In this document: positions 1 to 7,955 of the stretch, piece after piece
How positions within the stretch are numbered: position 1 is the first letter of the stretch
Layout of the letters: each line of letters opens with the position of its first letter
Assembly (NCBI GenBank): GCA_002331385.1
Contig: DCYB01000014.1
Coordinates: 1-64,000, forward strand
Direction of reading: 5' to 3'
Source of the DNA: Comamonadaceae bacterium UBA2121
Lineage (GTDB): Bacteria > Pseudomonadota > Gammaproteobacteria > Burkholderiales > Burkholderiaceae_C
DNA: 64,000 nt
Program-made: the position numbers and the translations under genes
Notes under the pieces: generated by a model
The model's input: only the letters and a program-made list of their open reading frames with translations
The model's database searches: none
Told to the model about the DNA's origin: nothing

Positions 1-83
1 TCCATGACCAGCGTGACGGTGAATCGCTTGCCGTCAAATGCCCTCAGCAGGGCTGCGACAGAGAGGGGTGGGTGAATCCATGA
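1..83 (+). CDS. C-terminal end of a small phage-type protein (5' cut by window)
   Basis: An open frame enters from the left edge and ends at a TGA at 81-83. The visible residues include CPQQGCDREGW, with two cysteines spaced like part of a zinc ribbon. The stop overlaps the ATG of the next gene in an ATGA junction, the same arrangement used by the next two gene pairs, which argues that it is a real translated gene. Function is unknown; only about 26 residues are visible. Confidence 0.5.
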   Translation, partial: HDQRDGESLAVKCPQQGCDREGWVNP

Positions 84-454
84 CAGACCAAGACCAGAGC
101 CGCGAGGCTTTCTACGCATGGCTTCACACGTACGAGGAAGAAGTTGGCGCGCTTGACGACCCCAGCGCAAAGGCTGGGTTTACCGCTGGCTGGCAAGCAG
201 CCCTCAATCACAAAGCCGCTGTAGCGCCAACTACCGAGGATTCCTCGGGTGTTGCCCCAGCAGTGCCGCCAATGACTTTCATCAACAAGGATTTCTATTG
301 GGACAGCGCCAAACAGCATCACGTACCGACTCTGTACATTGAGTTCACCCCAGTGCCAGCGAACTCCCCAAACGACGCTCCCGGCTGGGTTGATCGGGAC
401 AGGCTTGCTGCCATGCTCGCAGCAGCACCCCAACCTCCGAAGGAACAAACATGA
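80..454 (+). CDS. hypothetical phage-type protein, 124 aa
   Basis: The start is placed at the ATG at 80 rather than at an upstream in-frame codon at 38, because 80 overlaps the stop of the preceding gene and is preceded by a GAGAGG-type ribosome site. The protein begins MTDQDQSREAFYAWL. The middle is rich in Ala, Pro and Trp, and the C-terminus has DRLAAMLAAAP. I see no known enzymatic motif. It is the second of four genes linked by 4-base ATGA overlaps, a typical layout of the accessory early region of temperate phages. The function is not recognisable. Confidence 0.6.
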   Translation: MTDQDQSREAFYAWLHTYEEEVGALDDPSAKAGFTAGWQAALNHKAAVAPTTEDSSGVAPAVPPMTFINKDFYWDSAKQHHVPTLYIEFTPVPANSPNDAPGWVDRDRLAAMLAAAPQPPKEQT

Positions 455-708
455 CCCGCGATGACATTATCCGATGGGCGCGCGAGGCTGGGTTTCAGAC
501 CGGCTCAATCTACGGCGGCGACGGCAACCCGATTCACCCGCTCATCCGCTCAATTGGCGACTCTTGCACTGTCGAGATGGAACGCTTCGCCAAGCTGGTC
601 GCAGCCGCCGAGCGCGAGGCATGTGCGCGAATTTGCGATGGGCAGCACGAAGAAGACCGGCCCAGCGACTACGCCTACGCCATCCGCGCAAGAAAGGACA
701 GCGCATGA
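451..708 (+). CDS. hypothetical phage-type protein, 85 aa
   Basis: It starts inside the stop of the preceding gene (ATGA at 451-454). The protein has MTRDDIIRWAREAG at the N-terminus and a helical stretch, FAKLVAAAEREACARIC, near the middle. This composition recurs in small proteins of beta-proteobacterial temperate phages, usually annotated only as hypothetical. No catalytic residues are evident. Its stop overlaps the start of the next tiny gene, so translation of the four genes is probably coupled. Confidence 0.6.
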   Translation: MTRDDIIRWAREAGFQTGSIYGGDGNPIHPLIRSIGDSCTVEMERFAKLVAAAEREACARICDGQHEEDRPSDYAYAIRARKDSA

Positions 709-791
709 CCACCCTCAGCAAACGCGCCCGCCAACGAGGCGACAAGCGCGACAGATTCCGCGAACAAGACGAACCCCAGCCCGCCGATTGA
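705..791 (+). CDS. very small basic phage protein, 28 aa
   Basis: It begins at the ATG at 705, overlapping the TGA of the previous gene, and reads MTTLSKRARQRGDKRDRFRE followed by a short acidic tail, stopping at 789-791. The charged composition could suit nucleic-acid binding, but that is a guess. Support comes from the third ATGA overlap in a row and from the terminator that begins within its last codons. It could be a chance frame. Confidence 0.45.
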   Translation: MTTLSKRARQRGDKRDRFREQDEPQPAD

Positions 792-805
792 GCGGGCTTT
801 TTTTT
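778..805 (+). terminator. rho-independent terminator after the small phage genes
   Basis: A 7-bp stem (AGCCCGC at 778-784 with GCGGGCT at 792-798) is followed by a run of eight T. It overlaps the end of the 28-codon gene and closes the ATGA-linked gene chain. Confidence 0.85.
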
Positions 806-816
806 GGAGAAATGAG

Positions 817-1128
817 ATGCAGCACTTGAAAGAAATGGCAGCGATGACCGCCCTCAACGAACAGCTTCGCGCGAAACATTGGAGCATTTGCGTGATCGAC
901 CGTGCGGCCGCCCTCTTGGAGGTGAATGCTCGCGGCGAGGCCTACGACATCCTTCACGCCCTGCATTGCATCGACTACCAGAAGATGCCGCTTGAGTTAC
1001 GGGACTCGATCCCCGATCTGATCAAGCAGTGTCTTGGCATCACCCCTGTCTATCAGTTTCAGACGATGCAGCCCGAAGTGATCGACGTGACGCCCGCCAA
1101 AAAGCTGCTTCGGGCACTTGGACTGTAA
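817..1128 (+). CDS. hypothetical phage-type protein, 103 aa
   Basis: The ATG at 817 follows a TTGGAGA ribosome site. The protein begins MQHLKEMAAMTALNEQLRAK and is mostly predicted helix, with a short proline-containing C-terminal part (IDVTPAKKLLRALGL). I do not recognise a family. It lies between a terminator and the excisionase gene in the same direction, so it belongs to the element. A GC-rich hairpin, CGCCCC at 1135-1140 with GGGGCG at 1145-1150, follows it but lacks a T-run. Confidence 0.6.
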   Translation: MQHLKEMAAMTALNEQLRAKHWSICVIDRAAALLEVNARGEAYDILHALHCIDYQKMPLELRDSIPDLIKQCLGITPVYQFQTMQPEVIDVTPAKKLLRALGL

Positions 1129-1168
1129 CCACCCCGCCCCTCATGGGGCGATATTTGGAGAGAAGAAT

Positions 1169-1396
1169 ATGGGAGCAGCACTTCCAACTCTGGCTTTGCA
1201 GCCTGTGCAGATGATGGCCGCTCGATTTGTCAGCATTGCGCTGGCGGCCACAATCATCGGCATCACAGAAAAGGCAATCCGTCGAAAGATCGAACGAGGC
1301 GTTTGGCTTGAAGGCAAACACTGGCGCAAGGCGGATGGCTCAATTTTTATCGACACAAAGGCGGTGGAAAAATGGGTAGAAACGGCAGCGGGGTAG
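1169..1396 (+). CDS. xis: excisionase-like DNA-binding protein (Xis)
   Basis: This 75-residue protein has the layout of small phage excisionases with a winged-helix fold: VSIALAATIIGITEKAIRRK (helix-turn-helix), then GVWLEGKHWRKADG (the wing), then IDTKAVEKWVE. I start it at the ATG at 1169, after the GGAGAGAAG ribosome site, rather than at 1118. Excisionases direct the integrase towards excision by bending DNA at the attachment site. The last 25 bases overlap the start of the integrase gene, the classical xis-int arrangement. Family membership is by pattern recognition. Confidence 0.75.
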   Translation: MGAALPTLALQPVQMMAARFVSIALAATIIGITEKAIRRKIERGVWLEGKHWRKADGSIFIDTKAVEKWVETAAG

Positions 1397-2523
1397 AGCC
1401 GCGAGACAAATCTATTCGGGTGAATTTCACGCTCGATGGCGCGTGGCAGCGCGTGCGCCTTACCCTGCCGCCAACGCCTGCAAACCTTCGGTACGCTGAA
1501 AAGTTAGTCAAACAAGTGAACCACGCCATTGACCGAGGCACATTCACTTGGGAAGAGTTCTTTCCAGACGCGCCGCAGGCGAAAAAGGCAAAGGCCGCTC
1601 ACACTTTCGGAGAATGGTGTGATTTGTGGCTTGCAACCAAGGGACGATTGGCCACCAAGACGCTCAATCAGTACCGCAACGCATTGGTCATCTGGAAGGA
1701 AATGTTTGGCGCAGATTCAGCCATCGAGAGCCTGACACATGCGAAGCTTGCCGCCAAGATCGGGAGCACTCCATGGAAATCAGCGAAGCTTCTCAACAAC
1801 TACCTGATTCCTTTGCGCGGCGCTTTCATGCTGGCTGGGCGCGATCTCAAGCTGGACAACCCTATGGACGGGATCGAGAACAGCAAACACCAGGCACCCC
1901 CTCCAGACCCGCTCACGGCTGATGAAATGGAAGCAATTCTTGCTGACATTGAGAAGCACTACGACCCTAGAATGTTGGCGTACTTTGAGATGGCATTCTT
2001 TACCGGCATGCGCCCAGAAGAACTGATTGCCCTGAAATGGGGAGATGTTGACTGGAACATGGAAACCATTCGGGTTGAACGGGCGCGTACAGCTGGCGAA
2101 GTAAAGCCGCTCAAAACCTACAACGCCCGAGATGTTGATTTGGTTAGTCGGGCAGTTGAGGCGCTGCGCTCAATGAAACCGTGGACATTCATGGGTGGAC
2201 CAGATGCCGAGATCTTCCAGAACCCGGTGACCAACAAGCCACTGCATGACGAACGTAGCCAGCGTGATCATTATTGGGCACCCGCACTTCGCAGACTTGG
2301 CATCCGGCATAGGCGTGCATACCAGACCCGCCACACGTACGCAGCGGCATCCCTCATGGCTGGCGCCAACCCGGCTTACATTGCTCGACAGATGGGCCAC
2401 AAGAACGCGAAGATGATCTTCACGGTCTATGCAAAGTGGATTGATGGTGCAGATCGAGGGCGGGAGAAGGCAAAGCTTGAAGCAGCGATTGCCAAAAAAG
2501 AAAACCGGCACAAGGCCGGTTAA
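1372..2523 (+). CDS. int: tyrosine recombinase / phage integrase
   Basis: A 383-residue site-specific recombinase. The N-terminal 65 residues form an arm-type DNA-binding region (RVNFTLDGAWQRVRLTL), then a core-binding helical domain (about 77-165) and the catalytic domain (about 180-360). Visible catalytic residues are R214 in TGMRPEE, R320 in YQTRHT (Tyr replaces the usual His of H-x-x-R, common in this family), H343 in MGHK, and the nucleophile Y353 in FTVYAKW. It overlaps xis and ends 55 bp from the 3' end of a tRNA-Val gene, which marks that tRNA as the probable integration target. No frameshift is seen, so the enzyme looks intact. Confidence 0.95.
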   Translation: MGRNGSGVEPRDKSIRVNFTLDGAWQRVRLTLPPTPANLRYAEKLVKQVNHAIDRGTFTWEEFFPDAPQAKKAKAAHTFGEWCDLWLATKGRLATKTLNQYRNALVIWKEMFGADSAIESLTHAKLAAKIGSTPWKSAKLLNNYLIPLRGAFMLAGRDLKLDNPMDGIENSKHQAPPPDPLTADEMEAILADIEKHYDPRMLAYFEMAFFTGMRPEELIALKWGDVDWNMETIRVERARTAGEVKPLKTYNARDVDLVSRAVEALRSMKPWTFMGGPDAEIFQNPVTNKPLHDERSQRDHYWAPALRRLGIRHRRAYQTRHTYAAASLMAGANPAYIARQMGHKNAKMIFTVYAKWIDGADRGREKAKLEAAIAKKENRHKAG

Positions 2524-2579
2524 TCTCCCATAAATCTCCCATTAGTCTCTGAGTCTGGTCAATCTCAGAGGGGAGATTT
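2522..2579. repeat. nested inverted repeat and ATCTCCC repeats beside the attachment region
   Basis: Between the integrase stop and the tRNA 3' end, the arms 2532-2540 (AAATCTCCC) and 2571-2579 (GGGAGATTT) pair. Inside them 2547-2553 (CTCTGAG) pairs with 2564-2570 (CTCAGAG). A third copy of AATCTCCC lies at 2522-2529. The right arm ends on the base that encodes the terminal A of the tRNA CCA. These may be integrase or excisionase arm sites, or a terminator-like structure after int; there is no T-run. Confidence 0.6.
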
Positions 2580-2655
2580 GGTAGGCGCGATTGGACTCGA
2601 ACCAACGACCCCCACCATGTCAAGGTGGTGCTCTAACCAGCTGAGCTACGCGCCT
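2579..2655 (-). tRNA. tRNA-Val (anticodon GAC)
   Basis: Read on the minus strand, this is a 77-base cloverleaf. The acceptor AGGCGCG pairs with CGCGCCT, the D arm is GCTC..GAGC, the anticodon stem-loop CACCTTGACATGGTG carries GAC, and the T arm has GTTCGAGTCC. The discriminator A and an encoded CCA close the 3' end. The integrase-bearing element lies on its 3' side, consistent with insertion into the tRNA 3' end and restoration of the gene. Confidence 0.95.
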
Positions 2656-2776
2656 GTCTGTGTGTTCGAGAAGCTGAGATTGTAGCAGTAATTTTTTGCC
2701 GTTTTGGGTTCCAGCGAAGTTTTTTGAAATTCTTTCGCGACCGGCCGCATCCATCAGTTTGCCGTCCGCTTTTTCC

Positions 2777-5038
2777 TCAACGGCGGCGGGCGGCGCGCAC
2801 ACCAGGGACGGTGGCGACCTGGCCGAGGACTTTGCTCAAGCGGCCAGAGTCGGAGACTTCGACGGTGAAGGTCATCCAGGCGGTGCCTTTGACGGATTGG
2901 GTTTGCACGCCGATGACGTTGGTTTTTTCGCGCGCGAAGACTTCGGAGATGTCGCGCAAGAGGCCTTGGCGGTCGATGGCTTCCACCGCCACGTCTACCG
3001 GGTAGACGGCGCCTTCCTTTTGCGGTTTGGGATGGCCCCAGGCGACGTCGATGACGCGCTCGGCGTTGCGCGCGGCCATTTCGCGGAAGTTGCTGCAGTC
3101 GGAGCGATGCACGCTCACGCCTTTGCCTCGTGTGACGAAGCCGCGGATGTCGTCTGGCGGCGCTGGCTTACAGCACTTGGCCAACTGGGTCATGAGCGAG
3201 TCGATGCCGACGACGAGGACGCCGCCTTTGGAGCCCTGGTCGCTGGCGCGGCTTTTGCGCACGACGGCGGCTTCGTCGTCGATGGGTTCCGGCGCCGCAG
3301 GCGTGGGGCGCAACAGCATTTCGATGGAGCGCAAGGAGAGCTCGTCCTTGCCAACCACTTCGAACAGCGCGTCTGCCGTCTTGAGGCCGAGTTGGCCCGC
3401 GAGATCGTCCAGCTTGATGGCGGTTTTGCCTTCGCGTTGCAGCAGCTTTTCCACAGCCTCGCGGCCCTTGGCGACGGTAGCGTGCGTGGCTTGGGCGTTG
3501 AACCACGCCCGTACTTTGGCGCGCGCGCGGTTGCTGGTGAGATAGCCCAGCTCCGGGTTGAGCCAGTCGCGCGAGGGGCGGCCTTCCTTGACGGTGGTGA
3601 TTTCGACGGTCTGGCCGTTTTCCAGCGGCGTGTTGAGCGGCACCATGTTGCCGTCCACTTTGGCACCCCGGCAGCGGTGGCCGACGTTGGTGTGCACGGC
3701 GTACGCGAAGTCAACGGGCGTGGAGCCGCGCGGCAGCTCGATGACTGCGGCGTCGGGCGTGAGAACGTAGATGCGATCGTCGAACAGCCCGCTGCGGCTG
3801 ACGGTGCCGGTCATGTCGCGTTCCCACGCGAGCAACTGGCGCAGCACGGCAATCTTGGCGTCGTATTCGCTGGTCGCCGCATAACCGGCGTAGCCCTTGG
3901 TGCCCGCTTCCTTGTAGGCCCAGTGCGCCGCCACGCCACTTTCCGCGTGGTCGTCCATGGACTGGGTGCGGATCTGGATTTCGATCGGCTTGCCAGCCTC
4001 GTCGCGCACGACGGTGTGCAGCGACTGGTAGCCATTGGCCTTGGGGCGGGCGATGTAGTCGTCGAATTCGGCCTCGATGGGCGTGAAGTGCGAGTGCACC
4101 CACGACAGCGTGGCGTAGCAGTCTTTCACGTTCGGCACGATGACGCGCAGCGCACGGATATCGAACACCTGATCGAAGTTGAGCGACTTGCCGCGCATCT
4201 TTTTGACGATGCTGTAGATGTGCTTGGGGCGACCCTTCACGGTGGCGCTGATGCTGCGCGCGCGCAGTTCCGACTCCAGGCGGCTGCGCAACTGCTCCAT
4301 ATAGAGCTCGCGCTCGGCGCGCTTCTCGTCGAGGTTGCGGGCGATTTCCTTGTAGGTATCGGGTTCGAGGAAGCGGAAGGACAGGTCCTCCAGCTCCCAC
4401 TTCATCTGCCAGATGCCCAGCCGGTTGGCCAGCGGTGCAAAGACCTGCAGCGCCTCGCGCGCCATGCCGGGCGAGACGGGGCGTTTGGTCGCCGCGTAAT
4501 AGCGCAGCGTTTGCAGGCGCGAGGCCAGACGCAGCAGCACCACGCGCAGGTCCTTGGAAAACGCGAGCAGCATCTTGCGCACGTTTTCGGTTTGCGTGGC
4601 GATGTCGTCCACTTGCAGGCCTGCGACCTGTGCGGCGCGCGCCTGTTCTTGCACGCGCATGAGCTTGGTGGTCTCACAAGCGAGTTCGGCAAAGTTGTCG
4701 CCAAACGCCTTGGTAATGACTTCCTGCGGTTTGTTCAGGTGCGAGCAGGCATAGACCAGATAGACAGCGGCCTGCAAGGTTTCCGAGCTGCCAATGCTCT
4801 TCAGGATGTTGGCAACGGCGTCAGCATGCTCCAGTGCGCCCTCGCCCGTCTCCAGCGTTTCGCCGGTCAGCAGGGGTACGGAGAATGCGCGCACGCGCTC
4901 CAGCGAACCGACCTGCTCCGGAGCCACCTCTGCGGTGGCGGCAATCAGCTGCGGTACGGCCTCTGCGGCGGCGGGCTCGACAGGTCTTGCCTGGCCTGCG
5001 TTGGCGTTGAGGGGCGTGCCGATTGCACTGGTTTTCAT
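2777..5038 (-). CDS. relA: GTP pyrophosphokinase RelA ((p)ppGpp synthetase I)
   Basis: This 753-residue long RelA/SpoT homologue makes (p)ppGpp on stalled ribosomes during amino-acid starvation. The domains are a degenerate HD hydrolase region (about 60-200), synthetase (about 260-375, with GRPKHIYSIVKKM, and EFDDYIARPK at 324-333), TGS (about 422-485), a Cys-containing helical/zinc-finger region (KCCKP near 622), and ACT (about 677-750). The HD pair expected after LQAAVYLVYA is absent, so hydrolysis is not expected. The EFDD motif at 324-327 is the RelA-type acidic version rather than the SpoT-type basic one. Both signs point to a synthetase-only RelA. The downstream 120 bp to the tRNA hold no other gene. 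Confidence 0.95.
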   Translation of the reverse strand: MKTSAIGTPLNANAGQARPVEPAAAEAVPQLIAATAEVAPEQVGSLERVRAFSVPLLTGETLETGEGALEHADAVANILKSIGSSETLQAAVYLVYACSHLNKPQEVITKAFGDNFAELACETTKLMRVQEQARAAQVAGLQVDDIATQTENVRKMLLAFSKDLRVVLLRLASRLQTLRYYAATKRPVSPGMAREALQVFAPLANRLGIWQMKWELEDLSFRFLEPDTYKEIARNLDEKRAERELYMEQLRSRLESELRARSISATVKGRPKHIYSIVKKMRGKSLNFDQVFDIRALRVIVPNVKDCYATLSWVHSHFTPIEAEFDDYIARPKANGYQSLHTVVRDEAGKPIEIQIRTQSMDDHAESGVAAHWAYKEAGTKGYAGYAATSEYDAKIAVLRQLLAWERDMTGTVSRSGLFDDRIYVLTPDAAVIELPRGSTPVDFAYAVHTNVGHRCRGAKVDGNMVPLNTPLENGQTVEITTVKEGRPSRDWLNPELGYLTSNRARAKVRAWFNAQATHATVAKGREAVEKLLQREGKTAIKLDDLAGQLGLKTADALFEVVGKDELSLRSIEMLLRPTPAAPEPIDDEAAVVRKSRASDQGSKGGVLVVGIDSLMTQLAKCCKPAPPDDIRGFVTRGKGVSVHRSDCSNFREMAARNAERVIDVAWGHPKPQKEGAVYPVDVAVEAIDRQGLLRDISEVFAREKTNVIGVQTQSVKGTAWMTFTVEVSDSGRLSKVLGQVATVPGVRAARRR

Positions 5039-5060
5039 TGACTCTCCGATCCGCTACTCA

Positions 5061-5984
5061 CTACTCGCTGCGCAGAAAACGCTCCACGGCGTCTCCTTGC
5101 TCCTGCGCTACCAAGGTGGGGGCATGCCCGACGTTTTCAAACTCGATCAACTGCGCTTGCGGGCCGGTCTGCGTCATGCGCTGCGCCGTGGCCCGGGAGA
5201 GCAAATCCGAGTCTGCCCCACGCAAAAGCAAAACCCGTGCCGTGATCTGGTCGTACAGCTTCCACAGATTACGCTCGCCGCCCGCAGCGGCCTCGGCCGT
5301 CATCTTGCGCAATGGCGAGGCGATGCCCGGGTCGTAATGCAGGCGCAGCCGATCCTGGGCCGCGCGGTTGACCATGGGGCGCGACAGCTCCAGCCACGCC
5401 TCAGGCGTGTGCCGGCCAAAGCCAGCGGAAATCTTCGCCATCTCATCGGCCGCCGCCTGCACCGATTCGAAGCGCAGCGGACGCCCCAAATAGGAGCCGA
5501 TGCGCTGCAGCGCATCCCATTCAACGGCAGGCCCCACATCGTTCAGTACCAGCGAATGCACGGGCACGGGCAACGGCAATTCCTTTTGCCCGCTGATCAC
5601 CAGACCGATGATGCCGCCCATGCTGGTGCCCACCCAGTCCAATTGCGTGATGGGCGCCTGCGCGTGCAGTTGCTGGATCAATGCCAGCATGTCGGCAACG
5701 TAGGTCGGGATTTGATAACCAGCGGGATTGGCGAGCCAGTCGCTCTTGCCGCGCCCGGGCACGTCGGGGCAGATGACACGGCCATATTTGCTCATGCGCC
5801 GCGCGAATACATCGAAATCCCGACCCTGTCGTGAAAGACCATGCACGCAGATGAGCACATGCGGATGGGCTGGATTTCCCGTATCGTTCCATTCCCAATA
5901 GGCCATGCGATGGCCTGTGGCACTCACCGGACTCGTGGCCGCTGGAGTCGGGCAGGATACGTAATTCAGCGTAGGTTCAATCAT
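5061..5984 (-). CDS. alpha/beta hydrolase
   Basis: A 307-residue single-domain alpha/beta hydrolase. The oxyanion loop is CVHGLSRQG (about 46-54), the nucleophile elbow is GTSMGG with S121, an acid sits in LLLRGADSD (about 258), and the catalytic His is in NVGHAP near the C-terminus. I start it at the ATG at 5984; an upstream extension would run into the divergent dehydrogenase promoter. It precedes relA with a 22-bp gap on the same strand and is divergent, by 64 bp, from 3-hydroxybutyrate dehydrogenase. That neighbourhood suggests an esterase acting on hydroxybutyrate oligomers, but the substrate is inference. Confidence 0.8.
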   Translation of the reverse strand: MIEPTLNYVSCPTPAATSPVSATGHRMAYWEWNDTGNPAHPHVLICVHGLSRQGRDFDVFARRMSKYGRVICPDVPGRGKSDWLANPAGYQIPTYVADMLALIQQLHAQAPITQLDWVGTSMGGIIGLVISGQKELPLPVPVHSLVLNDVGPAVEWDALQRIGSYLGRPLRFESVQAAADEMAKISAGFGRHTPEAWLELSRPMVNRAAQDRLRLHYDPGIASPLRKMTAEAAAGGERNLWKLYDQITARVLLLRGADSDLLSRATAQRMTQTGPQAQLIEFENVGHAPTLVAQEQGDAVERFLRSE

Positions 5985-6048
5985 GGAATCGGCCTGTCTC
6001 TGATGCGCTCGATAATGTTTGCATCGTAATTGATTTGGAGAACCTTTT

Positions 6049-6831
6049 ATGCTCAATGGCAAGACAGCACTCGTCACCGGCTCCACCAGCGGTATCGGCC
6101 TGGGAATCGCCAAGGCTCTGGCGCGTCAGGGCGCGAACATCGTGATGAACGGTTTCGGCGACGTCGATGGTTCGCGTGCAGCAGTGCTGGAGGCTGGCAA
6201 GGAGCACGGCATACGTGTCGCCTACCACGGTGCCGACATGAGCCGCCCCGCCGAAATCGAAGAGATGATGACGTACGGTGCGGGCCAGTTCGGACGCATC
6301 GACATTCTGGTGAACAACGCGGGCATTCAGCACGTTGCGCCCGTGGAGGCGTTCCCCGTCGACAAGTGGGACTCCATCATCGCCATCAACCTGTCCAGCG
6401 CGTTCCACACTTCGCGTCTGGCGCTGCCAGCCATGCAGGCGGCAGGCTGGGGCCGCATCATCAACATTGCCTCGGTGCACGGTCTGGTGGGCTCGGCGCA
6501 GAAGGCGGCCTACGTCGCGGCCAAGCACGGCATTGTGGGTCTGACCAAGGTGACTGCGCTGGAGAATGCGGCCAAGGGCGTCAACTGCAATGCCATCTGC
6601 CCCGGCTGGGTGCTGACGCCGCTGGTGCAAAAGCAGATCGACGCCAAGGCAGCCGAGCAAGGCATCTCCACCGAAGAAGCCAGCAAGCAGTTGCTGAGCG
6701 AGAAGGAGCCATCGCTGCGTTTCACCACGCCCGAGGAACTGGGAGAGCTGGCCGTGTTCTTTTGCTCGCCTGCCGGCAACAACATCTGCGGCGTGGCATG
6801 GAACATGGACGGCGGCTGGACGGCGCAGTAA
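6049..6831 (+). CDS. hbdH: D-3-hydroxybutyrate dehydrogenase (SDR family)
   Basis: A 260-residue classical short-chain dehydrogenase that oxidises D-3-hydroxybutyrate to acetoacetate with NAD, a step in use of polyhydroxybutyrate. TGSTSGIG (10-17) binds the cofactor, NNAG sits at 90-93, and the active-site S142, Y155 and K159 are in place (YVAAK). The C-terminal NMDGGWTAQ ending is typical of bacterial 3-hydroxybutyrate dehydrogenases. TTGGAG precedes the ATG. It is divergent from the alpha/beta hydrolase and convergent with the SIMPL gene, with a hairpin at 6890-6927 after it. Confidence 0.9.
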   Translation: MLNGKTALVTGSTSGIGLGIAKALARQGANIVMNGFGDVDGSRAAVLEAGKEHGIRVAYHGADMSRPAEIEEMMTYGAGQFGRIDILVNNAGIQHVAPVEAFPVDKWDSIIAINLSSAFHTSRLALPAMQAAGWGRIINIASVHGLVGSAQKAAYVAAKHGIVGLTKVTALENAAKGVNCNAICPGWVLTPLVQKQIDAKAAEQGISTEEASKQLLSEKEPSLRFTTPEELGELAVFFCSPAGNNICGVAWNMDGGWTAQ

Positions 6832-6889
6832 GCGATCTGCGGCCCGCGACCCACAGGGGCTTTCAGCGCCGGTGGCGCGCCCAAATAGA

Positions 6890-6927
6890 AAGTCCCCGCA
6901 TCGGCCTCAATGGCAACGCGGGGACTT
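6890..6927. terminator. inverted repeat between convergent genes, possible terminator
   Basis: A 10-bp perfect stem (AAGTCCCCGC at 6890-6899 with GCGGGGACTT at 6918-6927) sits between hbdH and the convergent SIMPL gene. It lacks a clear T-run on either strand, so termination is likely but not certain. Confidence 0.5.
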
Positions 6928-6999
6928 GATCAAGAGGGAACCTATCGCTTCATAAGTTCATGCCCTTGATGTCGAAAACATTGTTGGGCCAAACGCGCT

Positions 7000-7728
7000 T
7001 TAGCGCAACTGGACAGAACCCGATACCGTCACTTCCACACGCGCTTTGCCCGCTTCCACAGGCACGGGCGCATCCATCGACGACTTCAAAGCCGCACTAC
7101 GCGCCATGGGCATGGGCATGTAGCCCGAGGTCTGGTTGTCGCTCACGCTGACTTCGCGCAGCGTGTAGCTGGAAAAACCAAAGTTCTTCGCCATCTGGGT
7201 GGCGCGCTCCTTGAACGCGGAGATGGCCTTGGCCTGCGCCTCGCCCTCGACCTTTTCACGCCCTTCGCGCGACAGGGAGAAGCCGGTGGAGGCCACGGTC
7301 AGGTTCTGTAGCGCACCTGCCGTGGTGGAAACACGCGAAAAGTCCTTGCCTTCCAGGATGATTTCAGCGCGCCCTTGCCAGCCGCTGATCTTGCCGTCCT
7401 TGGAGTTGCGTGGATAGAGCGAGAAATCGCCCGTGCGCACTTCCATCTGCTCGGGCTTGGCGTCGCGCTTGGCCTGTTTGAGTGCGGCGTCGATGATTTC
7501 CTTCAACTGCGCCTGCACGGCCGCCGCGTCCGACCCTTCCTTGGTGGTGGACAAACGCATCACCAGCACGTCCTGCGGCACCTCGACCGATCCCGAGGCG
7601 GAGAGCTGCAGCACGTTTTGCAGTGCAGCATTCGCCGCGCCTGCACCATTCGCATTTTGTGCCAGTGCCGCGCCAGCACAAACCAGCAGGGCGGTGGCAG
7701 CTATTGTTTTGACAGCAGTATGGGACAT
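7000..7728 (-). CDS. periplasmic SIMPL-domain (DUF541, YggE-like) protein
   Basis: A 242-residue secreted protein. The signal peptide MSHTAVKTIAATALLVCAG ends near ALAQ. The mature part has the SIMPL/DUF541 pattern: LSASGSVEVPQDVLVM at the start, a central FSLYPRN.. and GWQGRAEI segment, and KARVEVTVSGSVQL at the end. Start chosen at 7728 behind AGAAAGG. Relatives are outer-periplasmic proteins linked to oxidative-stress tolerance in E. coli, but no activity is established. It is divergent from ompR across a 227-bp region with OmpR-like sites, so it may be an OmpR target. Confidence 0.8.
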   Translation of the reverse strand: MSHTAVKTIAATALLVCAGAALAQNANGAGAANAALQNVLQLSASGSVEVPQDVLVMRLSTTKEGSDAAAVQAQLKEIIDAALKQAKRDAKPEQMEVRTGDFSLYPRNSKDGKISGWQGRAEIILEGKDFSRVSTTAGALQNLTVASTGFSLSREGREKVEGEAQAKAISAFKERATQMAKNFGFSSYTLREVSVSDNQTSGYMPMPMARSAALKSSMDAPVPVEAGKARVEVTVSGSVQLR

Positions 7729-7857
7729 GTGACCTTTCTGTTCTTGGTTTTTAGGGAATGACAGCCTATTTGCGGCCAATTGTTTGTAATCCCCACATCT
7801 GGCTTCTGATGTGTCCAGCGCGTAAAACATTCCTCCCTAATAGGCAGAATGGCGCAA

Positions 7858-7939
7858 AATTTGTAACATTGGGTCAATCTGGCTGAAAAAATCAAACATT
7901 CCGTTCGCAAGCTGGTCAGAATCGGCTCTGTTACAAATT
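7858..7939. promoter_or_regulatory. widely spaced 11-bp inverted repeat, candidate OmpR sites
   Basis: AATTTGTAACA at 7858-7868 is the exact reverse complement of TGTTACAAATT at 7929-7939. The TTGTAACAT core resembles the known enterobacterial OmpR recognition sequence. Both copies lie upstream of ompR and of the divergent SIMPL gene, with 60 bp between them. Autoregulation is inferred. Confidence 0.5.
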
Positions 7940-7955
7940 GGACTGAGGAAAGCTA

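Noticed and set aside
2696..5041. Open frame of 781 codons on the plus strand
   Set aside because: It is exactly antisense to relA and is made of low-complexity Ala/Gly/His/Val sequence, typical of the shadow of a GC-rich gene.
5023..5834. Possible plus-strand coding opposite the alpha/beta hydrolase
   Set aside because: The hydrolase motifs on the minus strand are complete; the plus frames are shadows.
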